From Brevipalpus yothersi (taxonomy: Eukaryota > Arthropoda > Arachnida > Trombidiformes > Tenuipalpidae): a stretch of 64,000 bases of DNA. Shown here one piece after another: positions 37,001 through 48,235 of the stretch (the stretch's first letter is position 1; every line of letters starts with the position of its first letter). The position numbers were made by a program, and so were the translations under genes. The stretch is taken from the NCBI GenBank assembly GCA_003956705.1, contig QZCP01000122.1, positions 35,281 to 99,280 of the forward strand. Direction: 5' to 3'. The notes below the pieces were generated by a model, which made no database searches, was not told the origin of the DNA, and worked only from the letters and a program-made list of their open reading frames with translations.

Positions 37001-38905
37001 TCTCTCATTTGTTATGTTCAATACCGAAATTCCTTTACTTCGTTCACTATTTCCGGAAGGAAATCCTAAGCGAACCAATTTAAAGCGGCCTGCAACAACT
37101 TCAGCTCAATTCAAGATATCCATGTGTGCTTTATTGAAAAATATTCACTCCAAACACTTGAATTTTGTGAAATGTATTCGTCCCAATACTCGGCGAGCTG
37201 CTAACACATTCCAACCAGATTTGGTTGCCAATCAAATACGTTATCATCTATTATTAGAATCTGCTAAGCTGGTTCGAAATGGCTATTTCTATAGGATCGA
37301 TTATGGCTCATTTTTGAATCGTTATAAAATGCTCTCATCACTCACATGGCCTATGTGGACTGGTCCATCATGCTTGGATGGTGTCAATAATTTGCTCAAA
37401 GATTTACCACTTTATATGCCCTCTTATGCATTTGGAAGAACAAAAATATTCATTAAACATCCTCGAACAGTGAGTAGTACTAACAATAATTCTTATCCGA
37501 TATTCTTTTTTCCACTCAAAATTCTCACCAATTCGATCAATTTTCATCTCTCTCTCATCAGATGTTTGAATTGGAAGAATTACGAAAAGCACGTCTCCAT
37601 CAATTAGTTACTAGATTACAGATAGCATGGAGAGCTTGGGCTCAACGTAAACGTTTTCTTGCGATGAGAAAAGGTCAACGAATTATTGCTCAAAATTATC
37701 GGACATGGAAGGTGATTAACCAATGTCAACATGAGTGTTTCGGTTGACTCAATGGTTAACATTTCTTTTGATTGATTCTTTTCCTCTCTTAGCGATATCA
37801 TTACTTGATGTGGCTATCAAGACGCTTGCCTTCGATGAGTCCTATTTGTAGAGATTGGCCACCTTGTCCAGCATCGATGACACTCACAAGTAATCTTTTG
37901 CGGAAATATTATCATCGATGGCGAGTAAGTGATTCCCGAGACAATTTTGGGAGAATACTGATTAAAATTCTAATGCTACTATTTTTTCCATTTTACAGTG
38001 TTACAAGTATCGACAAAAATTTGATCAAACATCGCGAAATCGAATGCGAGAAAAAGTTACTGCCAGTATATTGTTTAGAGGCAAAAAGATGTCATATTTA
38101 AAAAGTGTATCTCATCCGTTTCGTGGTGATTATGTACGATTAAGACAAAATATAAAATGGAAACGTATTGCATCTGAAACGGGACATCATTATGTAGTTT
38201 TCGCTGATATTGTTAACAAGATCACACGTAATAGTGGAAAGGTGTCTATTTAATCGATTATTCTTTCCCATGCCAGTTCAATTGATATTATCAAATTCAA
38301 CTATTCATCTCCTTCTTGTATACATTCCAGTGTGTCCAAAAGCTACTCGTTATAAGCACTTGTGCCATGATAGTGATGGATCAAAGAACGCTCCAAGTAA
38401 AATACAGTATTCCGGTGAAAGATATCATTCGAATCTCACTCAGCCCTTATAATGATGATCTAGTAGTTATTCATGTTAGATGTGTAAGTATTGATGAAAA
38501 TTTTAATGATACTTCCAGTCAGATAAGATGATCTGATTTGATTTTCCACTCCTTTTCTAAACTCCTTAGTCAGAGGCAAGTAAAAGACGTGGTGCGTTCG
38601 TTTTTGAATCTTGTCATGTAATAGAAATTGTTACAAAGCTATTCCTGGTTATTCAAAATGTGACTAACACTGCTCCAGAGATTCAAATTGCTACAGAGTG
38701 AGTATTCTTAGCATAATACTCCAATAGTCTAGTAACTCAAATTTTTCTTCATGATTTGAAAAAATAATTCTTCTTCTATATGCTCAGGTTTGAAGCTAAT
38801 TTTGGTAAGGAAAATATTGTCGTATTTTTCCATCGATCTGGTCAAGATCAGCAAGGTCCTGCTAAAATTGTACGAAAAACTGCCAGGATGGAAGTGATAC
38901 TTTGA
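27925..38905 (+). CDS. MYO1D: Unconventional class I myosin, Myo1D/Myo31DF-like
   Basis: A single-headed actin motor that links membranes to actin. The 23 exons are 27925-28056, 29283-29398, 29605-29699, 33032-33139, 33323-33369, 33623-33686, 34966-34979, 35039-35123, 35209-35318, 35438-35585, 35721-35839, 35959-36045, 36111-36176, 36244-36348, 36413-36475, 36548-36847, 36945-37469, 37562-37711, 37793-37924, 37999-38241, 38331-38483, 38570-38697 and 38788-38905. They sum to 3108 nt (1035 aa). The motor has P-loop GESGSGKT (107-114; the usual Ala is Ser), switch I NENSTRFGK near 160, switch II DMYGFE at 389-394 and FEQFLINYCNEKL. Near 475-515 there is a His/Cys/Ser-rich insertion not typical of the family. 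An IQ region lies near 740-780, followed by a basic TH1 tail. The MYO1D subgroup is inferred from overall similarity. Confidence 0.93.
30213..30836 (+). pseudogene. Coding-like remnant inside myosin intron 3
   Basis: Within the 3.3-kb third intron, a plus frame at 30,213-30,413 gives balanced, protein-like sequence (including AFELFPPEYELYLTPQSRF). After a frame change, a second frame from about 30,445 to 30,836 is acidic and open except for one TGA near 30,590; it contains AYTDMDESCFSQNF and RIDEDQNVEVRS. I recognise no family. It looks like a decayed gene or element, but chance openness cannot be excluded. Confidence 0.25.
31018..31064. repeat. (CT)n microsatellite in myosin intron 3
   Basis: About 23 uninterrupted CT units on the plus strand, followed by a further pyrimidine-rich stretch. 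Confidence 0.95.
34966..34979 (+). other. 14-nt microexon of the myosin gene
   Basis: The bases ATCTTCTAGAGAAA lie between a CTCAG acceptor and a GTAAGT donor. They complete the codon left by exon 6 and encode the YLLEK of the conserved motor sequence NYLLEKSRV, with SRV starting the next exon. Without it the reading frame shifts and this universally conserved motif is lost. Confidence 0.9.
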
Positions 38906-39911
38906 TCGCCTTTCATAAACACCTTATCTTTCCAAAAAAAGGGAGTAAAACAGCCATAATATTTGAACAAAGTTGAGGAGGAAAAGATAATAATCACCCA
39001 TTTTGTTATTAAAACAAGATGATTCAATAACCGTACCTTAATCCTGATACACACAATATGTGTAAATTCAAAAATATTACAAGCACACGCATTCAATATT
39101 GCATTATTCCATCTGTAGAAAGTTCCACTTAATCCGCTTCCCCCTCTCTCCGACACATCCTCAAAATAGTTGAATTTATTAACTGTACTCACCATGAACT
39201 TATCAACATTAGACAAAAGAAGAATACTCTCAAAATTTTAATCTTCCATTAGAAAAGCTCTCTCTTCTCATGATGATCATGAGCTTTCCATTGGTAACAT
39301 AGCTTTAAACCTCTCAATAGTAGATAGTAATAATTATCACTTATATTCAACATTTTTTGTGCCCCCAATCATCATCAACATGATCTCTATACGAAACAAA
39401 AAAGAAAAAAGAGAAAATCTTCCTCAGCTCTTGACGAGAAAAAAAATCTCAATTCCAATTATAATATTCTCTCTTAATCTATTCTCTTAATCTGTGATAT
39501 TGTTGACTCACATTTTAAATTACCTATCAATAAAATCGAAAATTATTGCATTTCCTTTCCCCTTTTCTCTCTCTCTCTCTCTTTGTCTTCGCTCACACAT
39601 TTTTCGGTATTTTTTCATATAAAATGATTTAGAGGAATTAATTCACTAAAATTTCGGAGAAAAATTAGTTAGTCAGATTTATTATTATTAATTGATCATT
39701 TTTTGAACAATTCTATCAAAACATTTGAATATTCCCGCTTTTCGATTGCAGAAAAGTTTTTCTCAAACTGATATCGATATAAAAGTATGGATATCGATAC
39801 TATTGATTTCGAAATGTTTTGAGTTCAGAATTTTTCCGAGACCAAAAGTTTGAATATTTGATCACGATTTGATTGTTTGATTCCATCGATTGTAATTGTG
39901 ATCGGATCAAA
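38906..39911. other. Intergenic between the myosin and RBM8A
   Basis: No gene is supported. The stretch holds the myosin 3' UTR and the RBM8A promoter, plus a short CT run near 39,566-39,582. Confidence 0.5.
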
Positions 39912-40672
39912 ATGATTGCCGAAATGTCCGATGAAATAGATCTCAATGAAGCTGAGGGTAATGAGTTTGAGGATTGTCAACCTGATTTTGATGAAGGTAA
40001 GTGAGTGTGATCATTGTGCCTCTGATGTTCATGCTAGTAAATGTGTTCAATTTGATTCACATGTATTTACTTTGATTCGTTTTTTTTGCTTAGAAAATTT
40101 GAGCAAACTTAAGGACAGAGCCAAGAGGAGGAAAGGAAGAGGATTTGGTAAGTGATTCTGATCATATCCATGTTGAAATTTGTGAGACTCCCCAATGAAT
40201 ACAGTTTTTCTTTCTGTTCACACTTGCAGATGGAACAGCTCGTGAAGATATTCGAGATTATGAAACCATGGATGCCGGTGATTCTGGTGAACCAGGACCT
40301 CAGAGATGTAAGGATAATTGAGGAATATTCTTATCGTGAGATTATGTTTAATTTTTTTATTTTCTTACTTTGGTAGCTGTCGAAGGATATATCTTATTCG
40401 TAACAGGAGTGCATGAAGAGGCCCAGGAGGAAGATGTGTACGAAAAGTTCGCTGATTTTGGTGAGATAAAAAATTTACATCTCAATCTGGACCGGCGAAC
40501 TGGTTTCCTCAAAGGTTATGCCCTGATCGAATATGAATCATTCAAATCTGCATCAAGTGCTATCGATGCTCTCAATGGAACAGATTTTTTGGGCCAAACA
40601 ATCAATGTTGATTGGGCATTTATTAAGGGACCACAAAAAAATCGAGGTGGAGGAGGACGATCGAGACGTTGA
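39912..40672 (+). CDS. RBM8A: RNA-binding protein 8A / Y14 (exon junction complex)
   Basis: Y14 binds Mago to lock the exon junction complex on spliced mRNA; it acts in mRNA localisation, export and nonsense-mediated decay. The exons are 39912-39996, 40094-40147, 40230-40307 and 40377-40672, all in phase, giving 170 aa (human 174). The N-terminus has the basic KRRKGRGF segment and the conserved EPGPQRSVEG. The RRM spans about residues 77-155, with RNP2 ILFVTG and RNP1 KGYALIEY. The C-terminus is a short Gly/Arg tail, simpler than the RS-rich vertebrate end. The ATG at 39,912 is the first in frame; a second Met five codons in is an alternative start. Confidence 0.96.
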
Positions 40673-40740
40673 TTGAAGTTTTTCACCTTCCTGACCTCCT
40701 TCATTCATTGATTGGTTTATCGTAAAACATTTTTGTCTAT

Positions 40741-40746
40741 AATAAA
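40741..40746 (+). terminator. Poly(A) signal of RBM8A
   Basis: A canonical AATAAA lies 69 bp after the RBM8A stop codon. Confidence 0.75.
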
Positions 40747-41134
40747 TTTTTCTCCCATCAAACAAAGATTGTTTATGATTTCACGGTTCCCACAGCTTAT
40801 ATATCATCATCTCTAGAATTTCACATGTTGTATTACCTTGTAGTGTTCTGAGAAGAGAGCTTGTACAAATGATAAATAAGACCAATTTTGGTCAAGATCA
40901 TTGAAAGTTTTGAATCATAAATGTTATTGTTTTCAGTATGTGAATCGTATGCATGATATTAGTATAAAATCATTTAATTATCATTATTTCAATAATAGAG
41001 AAAGGAAATTGATGACTCAGAGGTATGACTTAATCTCTGAGGAAGAGGATACGCTTCATAACGATTTGAATGAGGCGTATTCCTCATCGAAGGCGTAAGG
41101 CATTACTTTTTCGTTTCCAATATCGAACGACTTT
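40747..41134. other. Convergent intergenic gap
   Basis: This gap holds the 3' ends of RBM8A and UCHL3, which converge. A short plus frame at 40,901-41,098 has no recognised features. Confidence 0.5.
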
Positions 41135-41937
41135 TTATGAAGCGTTATTGGTCAAGGCGATAGCAGAAAATCTCATACAAACAGGATTCTTTTCCATAAA
41201 TCTTTTACAAACTTTTGCAGCATCTTCCAGAAAAGTTTCCTCACTGGTTTTACCATGAATGACTGGTCCAGATTTTCGACCATCCAGCTCATAAAGATTA
41301 CCATCCCGATGGACCAGAGCCACAAAGTGAAGATCAATGGAAGCATCCGCATCAGGTGCTTGAGTTTGTCCACCTTTAGCACATTCCTGATGGACTTCAC
41401 TCAACTCAGCGCTGTCCATCATCATTTCCGCTTTCGCTTCTGGTGACAAATCTTTGGTCTTATCGATGAAAGCTTTCATTGATGAGTCCGGTTGGAAGGA
41501 TATTTTGTCAGCATTATTGGCCACAGCATGAAGGATAGCGATTGCACCACAAGCATTTTGTATCATTTGACGAATGTAATAGATTTTGCTTGAATCTACT
41601 TTGCATGGCTCATCACCTGTACCTTCTTCAATGGAAAAGAAGCATAAAATTAGAGAGAGAGGTTGTGAGAGAAATGAAATCATAAATGTCAGTGAATCGG
41701 TCAGAATAGAATAATAAAAATAGTGAATGATTAATCACCTGGAGCTGGAGGATCTTCAATTTCGCATGGATACAATAGAAGCATAGCATGAACCGGCTTG
41801 GGAACCATTTGAAGAAGCTCATCGTCAAAACCGAAAACATCAACAAATTTCCAATCACTTTTGATTCCCAAACTTTCGATATACTTATTCATAACATCTG
41901 GATTTGATTCCAATGGAAGCCAACTGATTGTGCTCAT
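41135..41937 (-). CDS. UCHL3: Ubiquitin carboxyl-terminal hydrolase L3 (peptidase C12)
   Basis: A cytosolic thiol protease that removes small adducts from the C-terminus of ubiquitin (and Nedd8 in the L3 type). The minus exons 41937-41739 and 41625-41135 join in phase over a 113-bp intron to give 229 aa (human 230). The catalytic set is complete and spaced as in human UCHL3: Gln86 (RQMIQN), Cys92 (NACG), His166 (DLHF) and Asp181 (LDGRK), each three positions below the human number. The N-terminus WLPLESNPDVMNKY and the MVPKPVHAMLLLYP block are typical. The gene is intact and converges on RBM8A. Confidence 0.96.
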
Positions 41938-43985
41938 GGTGATAAATTTTATTGTTCACTGGACACACACCGAAAAGTTATCAACACAAGCACACAAAGT
42001 AAAACTGGGTGACAAGATGCAGAGAAAGTTGAACGTTTATCCAACTGCCGAGTGATGACAAATCAATTAATACGCCACGTCGATCGAAGCCAATCGTTGA
42101 GATTACAAATCCAAAATTTGCAACAATGAACAATTATTTAAACTACAGTAATTAAAATGATTTATAATCCAGTTTCAAGTTAACAGGATTCCTCAATCTT
42201 GTATGAATCCGAAAACATAAACATCAACATGCGTACATACACATGCCCACATGATATGAACACAAGAACTTTTGCTCTCTCTTCTCTCTCTCTTCTCTCT
42301 CTCTTCTCTCTCTCCAGGCTCACCAAGAATGATCTATCGAACTTTATCAGTCTTCATGTTCGTCTCGGTCTAATCATTTAACTCTGTTCTATCCCTCTCT
42401 CTTGTTTCTCAAATATTGAGATCAATTTTAATTGTGGTTTGTGATTACATTGATTGATTCATCTTGAATTCTGGTTGATTTTTTTTCTCGACTAAGATTT
42501 CATCGCAGTGTATTTGCACAGTGTCCAACTGAACTATTAGCATTTGGGACTGTCGAATAATCTGTGTCGAATAAAAAAGTTTGAAAACATTATCAAAAGT
42601 GATCATTTTCGCATTCTTAATTGCTCGGATTTCATTCCTTACCAGTGATCTAGTTACCATTCCATTGGATTCGAATTAGTCATTAAAAAAGGCAGAAAAA
42701 GGAGGATCAAGTGTATCCTTTTTCCTTCTCTCCTCATCGAATACAAAGCGAATCAACTTACGAATAATAAGTTTTACCAATCAGTGTGACTTTGTTCTTG
42801 GGTGTACATTTCTCTCGCAATTACTGATTTTGTCTCTCTAACTGATTGACTTCAAAATTCAGTGAACACTTTATCCTCATTTCCTTTTGATTCATCAATT
42901 TAATTTGACCAAAGAGCTTGATTACTCTTCGAATGTTCATCTTCGATTGTGCTTGTGTAAATCTATTCTAGTGACTCTGTGTGTGCGTATGTGTTCAGTG
43001 TGTACCTTTTCCAAATTGCCATTCTTGATGTAACTCATGTTGTCAGCAATCATCATTATCATTACTGCCAATAGATACAATTTCCAACTCTGAGTCAACC
43101 ATTTCCGGATTATTATCGATACTTTCTTCTCTTCCTCTCCTCAACCAACTTTAACAGTTAACCGAAAAAGGTAAGTAAAAACGTCTATGGGAATTGTTAG
43201 CAATCTACTGTTGTTTCCATATTCTTCTCCAATCATGATCGTCATACCTAATCATTGTCGATGAAAATTAACTTAACTGCCATTTAGTTTTCATTGTTAC
43301 TGATGGCAGTAATGATCAATCATGTTTTCTCATTTCATCTCATTTCTCTCTCTCCCCTCTTGTATCCTTCCTCCTTTAACTTTGAATAAGATGTTCACAT
43401 CCAAGTAAGGACGGCCAATATACAAACGGAAGCTGACTTACAGAATGATAGGAAGTTCAAGCTTCCACAGAGACTCATGAAAACAGAGGAAAAGATTTTC
43501 GAACTTCTTCTCCTTCCTAGAGAGAGAAAGAGAGATAGAGATAGTTAGTATGGCCACTTTATGTACAGATTCAATCTGTTCTTCATTCTTCTCGCGTTCA
43601 TATAACATGAAACGAGCCCGAGTGTTTAGTGTGTGTCCACATTGATTTATAGGGAGGAAGACAAAAGGAGACCCTAGCGAGAAGCTAGTAATACTGCCAT
43701 AGGCAGTGATGAAAGGAGCGAGATTCCTCCTCCTCCTTATTCTCCTTTCCAAAAATTAGCAAGCTGAGAAAAATACGTATAAACGCTGTAGACTGGGGAA
43801 GGGGTTAAGTGACTAATTGATAAAACTCGATAGACAAAGTCAGTCCTCTCTCTTGCTCTCTGCATATACACATACACACATTCACCAGAGATTCTCTCTT
43901 CTCTCTAATTGCTTTCACTCACTTACGGATGTTGATAAAATGTTCGCCTAATTCTTCGTACACTTCATAAGCAAGAATCTCTTCG

Positions 43986-43987
<2 letters not shown>
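41938..43987. other. Gene-poor stretch right of UCHL3
   Basis: No gene can be named. The first few hundred bases are the UCHL3 promoter side. Two TCAGT initiator-like sites (near 42,861 and 42,998) precede a GTAAGT donor at about 43,171, which would fit a 5' UTR exon of a plus-strand gene. A 75-bp minus segment at 43,442-43,516 has good splice signals on both sides, but CT-rich DNA makes such sites by chance. Confidence 0.3.

Positions 43988-44026
<39 letters not shown>
43988..44026. repeat. (CT)n microsatellite
   Basis: An uninterrupted CT run on the plus strand. It is the first in the microsatellite-dense right third of the window. Confidence 0.95.
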
Positions 44027-44030
<4 letters not shown>

Positions 44031-44148
44031 ACTTCTCTCAACTGACTTGCTATTCTCAATCTGTGGATGCAAATAAGCTAGGGACCAAGGAGAAGAAGAA
44101 GAAGAAGAAGATGAAAGAGAAAGAAAAGGAAGCTGAGCTAGAGAGCAA

Positions 44149-44306
44149 TTAGATTCTCTTCTCTCTTTTCACCTTCACTTTATCAGCATCATTCGATGTC
44201 TTCTTATCACCTTTGCTCGTCTCTCTCTCCTCAATCCGCATCACTTTGTCTCCATCGTATAAAGCTTTACCATCATCATTCAGTGGCTCAGCACTACCTA
44301 TTGCAT
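44149..44306 (-). other. Candidate terminal coding exon (minus)
   Basis: Reading the minus strand, an ACTACAG acceptor opens a 158-bp frame that ends in TAA. It encodes a hydrophilic, protein-like tail containing SAEPLNDDGKALYDGDKVMR and a Lys-rich end. It has no start codon and no recognised homologue. It could be the last exon of a large minus-strand gene, or chance. Confidence 0.3.
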
Positions 44307-44736
44307 CTGTAGTGTATTTTATTCATCAGTGTTCATCCAGTCTTCTTTTCACCTTTCTCCTCTCTCCACTTTGCCTTTCATTTTTGCTCAAAGTACATGT
44401 TCTCATTGTAGATATTTTTGCTTTGGATAGCAAAATCCAACCGATTTTCTTCTCCTTTACATGTTCACCATCTATTCTGGGATCCTATTGCAAGCCATTT
44501 AATTGGATATCTCATGAATATTCATGTATCATGTTGTGGCTCTTTTCTGTTCACTATCTTTTATCCATTGGCTAGTTGAAAGGCATCTTCAAGGAAATAG
44601 GAATAGAAATGAGAATTAGTATTTTGATCCATCCATCCTACTCTCTAGTGAGTCTGCGATATTTTTTATCATCATCAAAACTGTAATAGCATCATCTGAA
44701 AACTTGACTTACTGTTTTGGATGGAGTTGATTCCAG

Positions 44737-44739
<3 letters not shown>

Positions 44740-44834
<95 letters not shown>

Positions 44835-45057
44835 TAGAGAGAGAGAGACGGAAAGGAAAGTAGTCTACAAATCTACTAAGTATAAAGTATAGCCCTAGTT
44901 TGTCACTTGGGAATTCTCATATCGTTTCTCTCTCTCTCTCTCTTTCTCTCTCTGTTACACCATCACTCTTCGAATTTGACTATTTATTATTAATAAATGG
45001 TACAGTGCAAACTGTTACACTAAATTTTAAGCCTTTTGAAACTAGGTTGCAATATTC

Positions 45058-45122
<65 letters not shown>
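44740..45122. repeat. (GA)n / (CT)n microsatellite cluster
   Basis: Long GA runs at about 44,745-44,850 and 45,064-45,122, with a CT run near 44,927-44,952 between them. Inverted purine/pyrimidine runs this close could form hairpins or triplex (H-DNA). Confidence 0.95.
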
Positions 45123-45125
<3 letters not shown>

Positions 45126-46478
45126 CAATGGAATAAAAAGACATCAGACTTGTCACAAGACTTTTGGCTTATTGTAAGTGGAAAGTTGTAATTCTTCCAC
45201 TTTTTACGAGAAAAGTTTTTGATCTGTTCAACTGATTTTTGTATCTTTCTCTCTCTCTCTCCCTCTCTCTTCAAATCTCGTGAAAGTAAATCTTTTGAGA
45301 GATAGTGAACAAAAAAAAACTAACCCAAAGTTTTTCTTTTCTTCTTGCTCCCCTGTAAACTTTCTTCCCTGCTGATCTTCTCTTTCTCCGTAGAGCTCAC
45401 ACAGATTTGATTCCTTTCCCAGTTGATGAATTTTTTTTCTCTCTTTTCTCTCTCAAAAAAGAATGTCGAAATAAGCCAATGTCAATATTTTGAGCTCATG
45501 AACAACACACACACAAACTGGATAGTTGTGTGTAGTGCATAACAAATGCTATAACAGAGTACTAACCAATTCTCAAGCCTCTATCATATGATAAGCTCTG
45601 AAGTAAAGTTGATAAGTGATGAATCAAATCGTATTTTGTGTAAAAAAGTAGAAAAAAACTTGATCGTGTATTTGAGCTTCAATTCATCTGAGGAAATCTA
45701 AGATCCAATGATTATTGTCAGCTTAAAATCTTCTTCCATCTGGAATCCTCTCTCTTTACTCCAGGGGATCAGAAATTTTTAAGTCACTCACAAACAGACT
45801 CACACTTTTTCAACTTGATCCATTTTCTTGGATGATAGAGTGCCAAAAAGTGATGATGTGGGTGATAATAGCCATTATCACCTATCCTCAAATTCAGGAC
45901 ACATATACACGATACTTTGGGATCCACACAGACATACAACATTTTGCCCATGTGTGTCCATCTTCATCATTTCCTTCTTAAGTCTTCGAACATGTCGTGT
46001 CGATGGATGAGAAATTGGAAACATGATTTGTTTTGGATACCCTGGAGGAAATAGAAAATTGAAAAAAAACGAAGAAGTGAAACTATCAAAATTTTATTCA
46101 TTGCCTTAACAGCAAGAGAGAAAGACTCTTTTTTTGAAATTCTTTTTTCAGTCACCCACGAAGCTGCATTCTGTCCACAAACCTAGATAGAAGGTTGGTC
46201 GAATTTTGCCCAGAGGATGACCAACGGAATAGGATCACAATGTTTCCGTATTTTTCATCATTCAAGCTGAAACCTTGCTGATAACCTTATTTTGTTGTCT
46301 TTTTCTACCAATTTCTTTGTGGAAAATTTTTGATAAAATTGAGGAAAGATGATTTCACGATTCTTTTCACAAATTTAATGGCGTCAAAATCATCCACAGA
46401 AGTGACCAAAGTGAAATTTCATTCCTCTCTCATAGTGATCTTGTGAACTTTAAGTTAATTTATTTTATCAGAATGGGT

Positions 46479-46479
<1 letters not shown>
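45123..46479. other. No gene seen
   Basis: AT- and pyrimidine-rich DNA. A plus frame at 45,828-46,010 has no supporting splice or domain evidence. Confidence 0.4.

Positions 46480-46535
<56 letters not shown>
46480..46535. repeat. (GA)n microsatellite
   Basis: An uninterrupted GA run on the plus strand. Confidence 0.95.
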
Positions 46536-46537
<2 letters not shown>

Positions 46538-48182
46538 CAAAACTTTACAAGTCAGTAGGGCATGAAAATTCCTCTCCTATGAAGGTTCACTTCTTTCCAT
46601 TTATTTGGCCTCATAGTTTGAGAAAATAATTACCATTATTATTGTTAGTATTATTATTCTCATGATCATGATTGCTCTCTCCCATGAATTCATTCCAATA
46701 CTTGAAGCATCAAACAATAGGAAGAAGAAGTGGGATCCTGGATGATTTGAAATCATAATCCAGTAAAGGGCCCATACAACATAGGGAAAGTCGCTCATCC
46801 AATGATCATTACTATTCCTTTTCTCTCTCTTTGATGATCACTTCTATGGTCTTTTCCAGAGGGGAAACTTTTGCAGATATTCTGTACCATCTCTTCCACT
46901 CTGGTAAAATTTTCATCTTTTCTCATTGCTTCAATAACAGGCCTTATTCACCGATTGGTATTGTGAATTGTTAACTTCTTGAACAAAAAGAAATTCCTCT
47001 GTTTTTCAATGAAGCTACTCATGCTCCAGAAGAATTACGATTTCCTCTCTTTCCACTCTTTTTCCAAAGAATTTCCAACTGAAACAGAATTAAGCACGAA
47101 CCGAGAATTTTCTTGAGATCATGTAGAAAAAATCTGTCCAAATGAAAAATTCAGCCCTCATATTGGAAAGAACTTCTCTCGGGGGTATTTTGGTAAAGCA
47201 CGAGGTCCATCGAAGTATCCATTATATCATCTTACTGGATTTTAATTTGATTTGTTGTATTTTTTTGAGATTCCATCGTGTTTGTGGTTTAAAGTCTTGT
47301 GAAACTTGCTTCAAAATTAATAAAAATTATTTCAGCTTCCAGGCAACTTCATTCGAGACGAAGTGAATTCAATCAACTGAAAACACACACACATGGCTTA
47401 CAGAGATATTTCAGTCCGATAAAATTGATCAGATTTTCTTTTCCTCTTCCCAACCATTATCTACCTGCACTCTCTCTCTCCATCATCATCATGATGTTCT
47501 CTCTATTGACTTGAACAGGAACAGAAAAATTGTTCCCCATCTGAGTGCTGGGTGAACATTCAATATACACCATATACATCGTGTATATATCGACAAGTTG
47601 TACTAGCTTGTTGGCTTTTTATCTGTTCAAAAAGAAGAAGAAAAGTATCTACCAAGAGAGGTAGAATCAAAGATGCGTTGAGGAGATAAAGTCATAAGGA
47701 TGAGGAGCTCTGGATGAAGGAAGAGAAAAAAGTTGGAATAAACGGATGAAGAGACCATCCGAATTGTAGCGAGTATCAGGAAGTTGAGAGAAGAAAATTT
47801 TTCTAAAACATATCCACTTGAAAACTTTTCGAAATCAAATATAATGGTTCAAGAGACATTCAGAACTTTTCTTTCTCTCTCTCTCTCTCTCTCTCTTTCA
47901 GAATGCAACTTTGAAAAATTCTCTTTCTATTTTGCACGCTTTATTTTTACTATTCTCTCTCTCTCTTCACATTTTCTCTCTATTCCCAATGGTGTTCACA
48001 TTGAAATAGTGTGATGATGATTTTTTCTTCTTCCTTTGGATGAGGATGCTGTGGATGCTGATGATGATTGTTATCGAGGGAGGGTAAAAGTGTAAGAGAA
48101 ACACAAATATTTCCGTCCCACTTCGTTCATCATCATAAAACACACTCCATTAGAATGACAGTGAATGCCATTAGACTTTTTT

Positions 48183-48185
<3 letters not shown>
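46536..48185. other. No gene seen
   Basis: Short unsupported frames only, with a small CT run near 47,873-47,897. Confidence 0.4.

Positions 48186-48232
<47 letters not shown>
48186..48232. repeat. (GA)n microsatellite
   Basis: An uninterrupted GA run on the plus strand. Confidence 0.95.
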
Positions 48233-48235
<3 letters not shown>

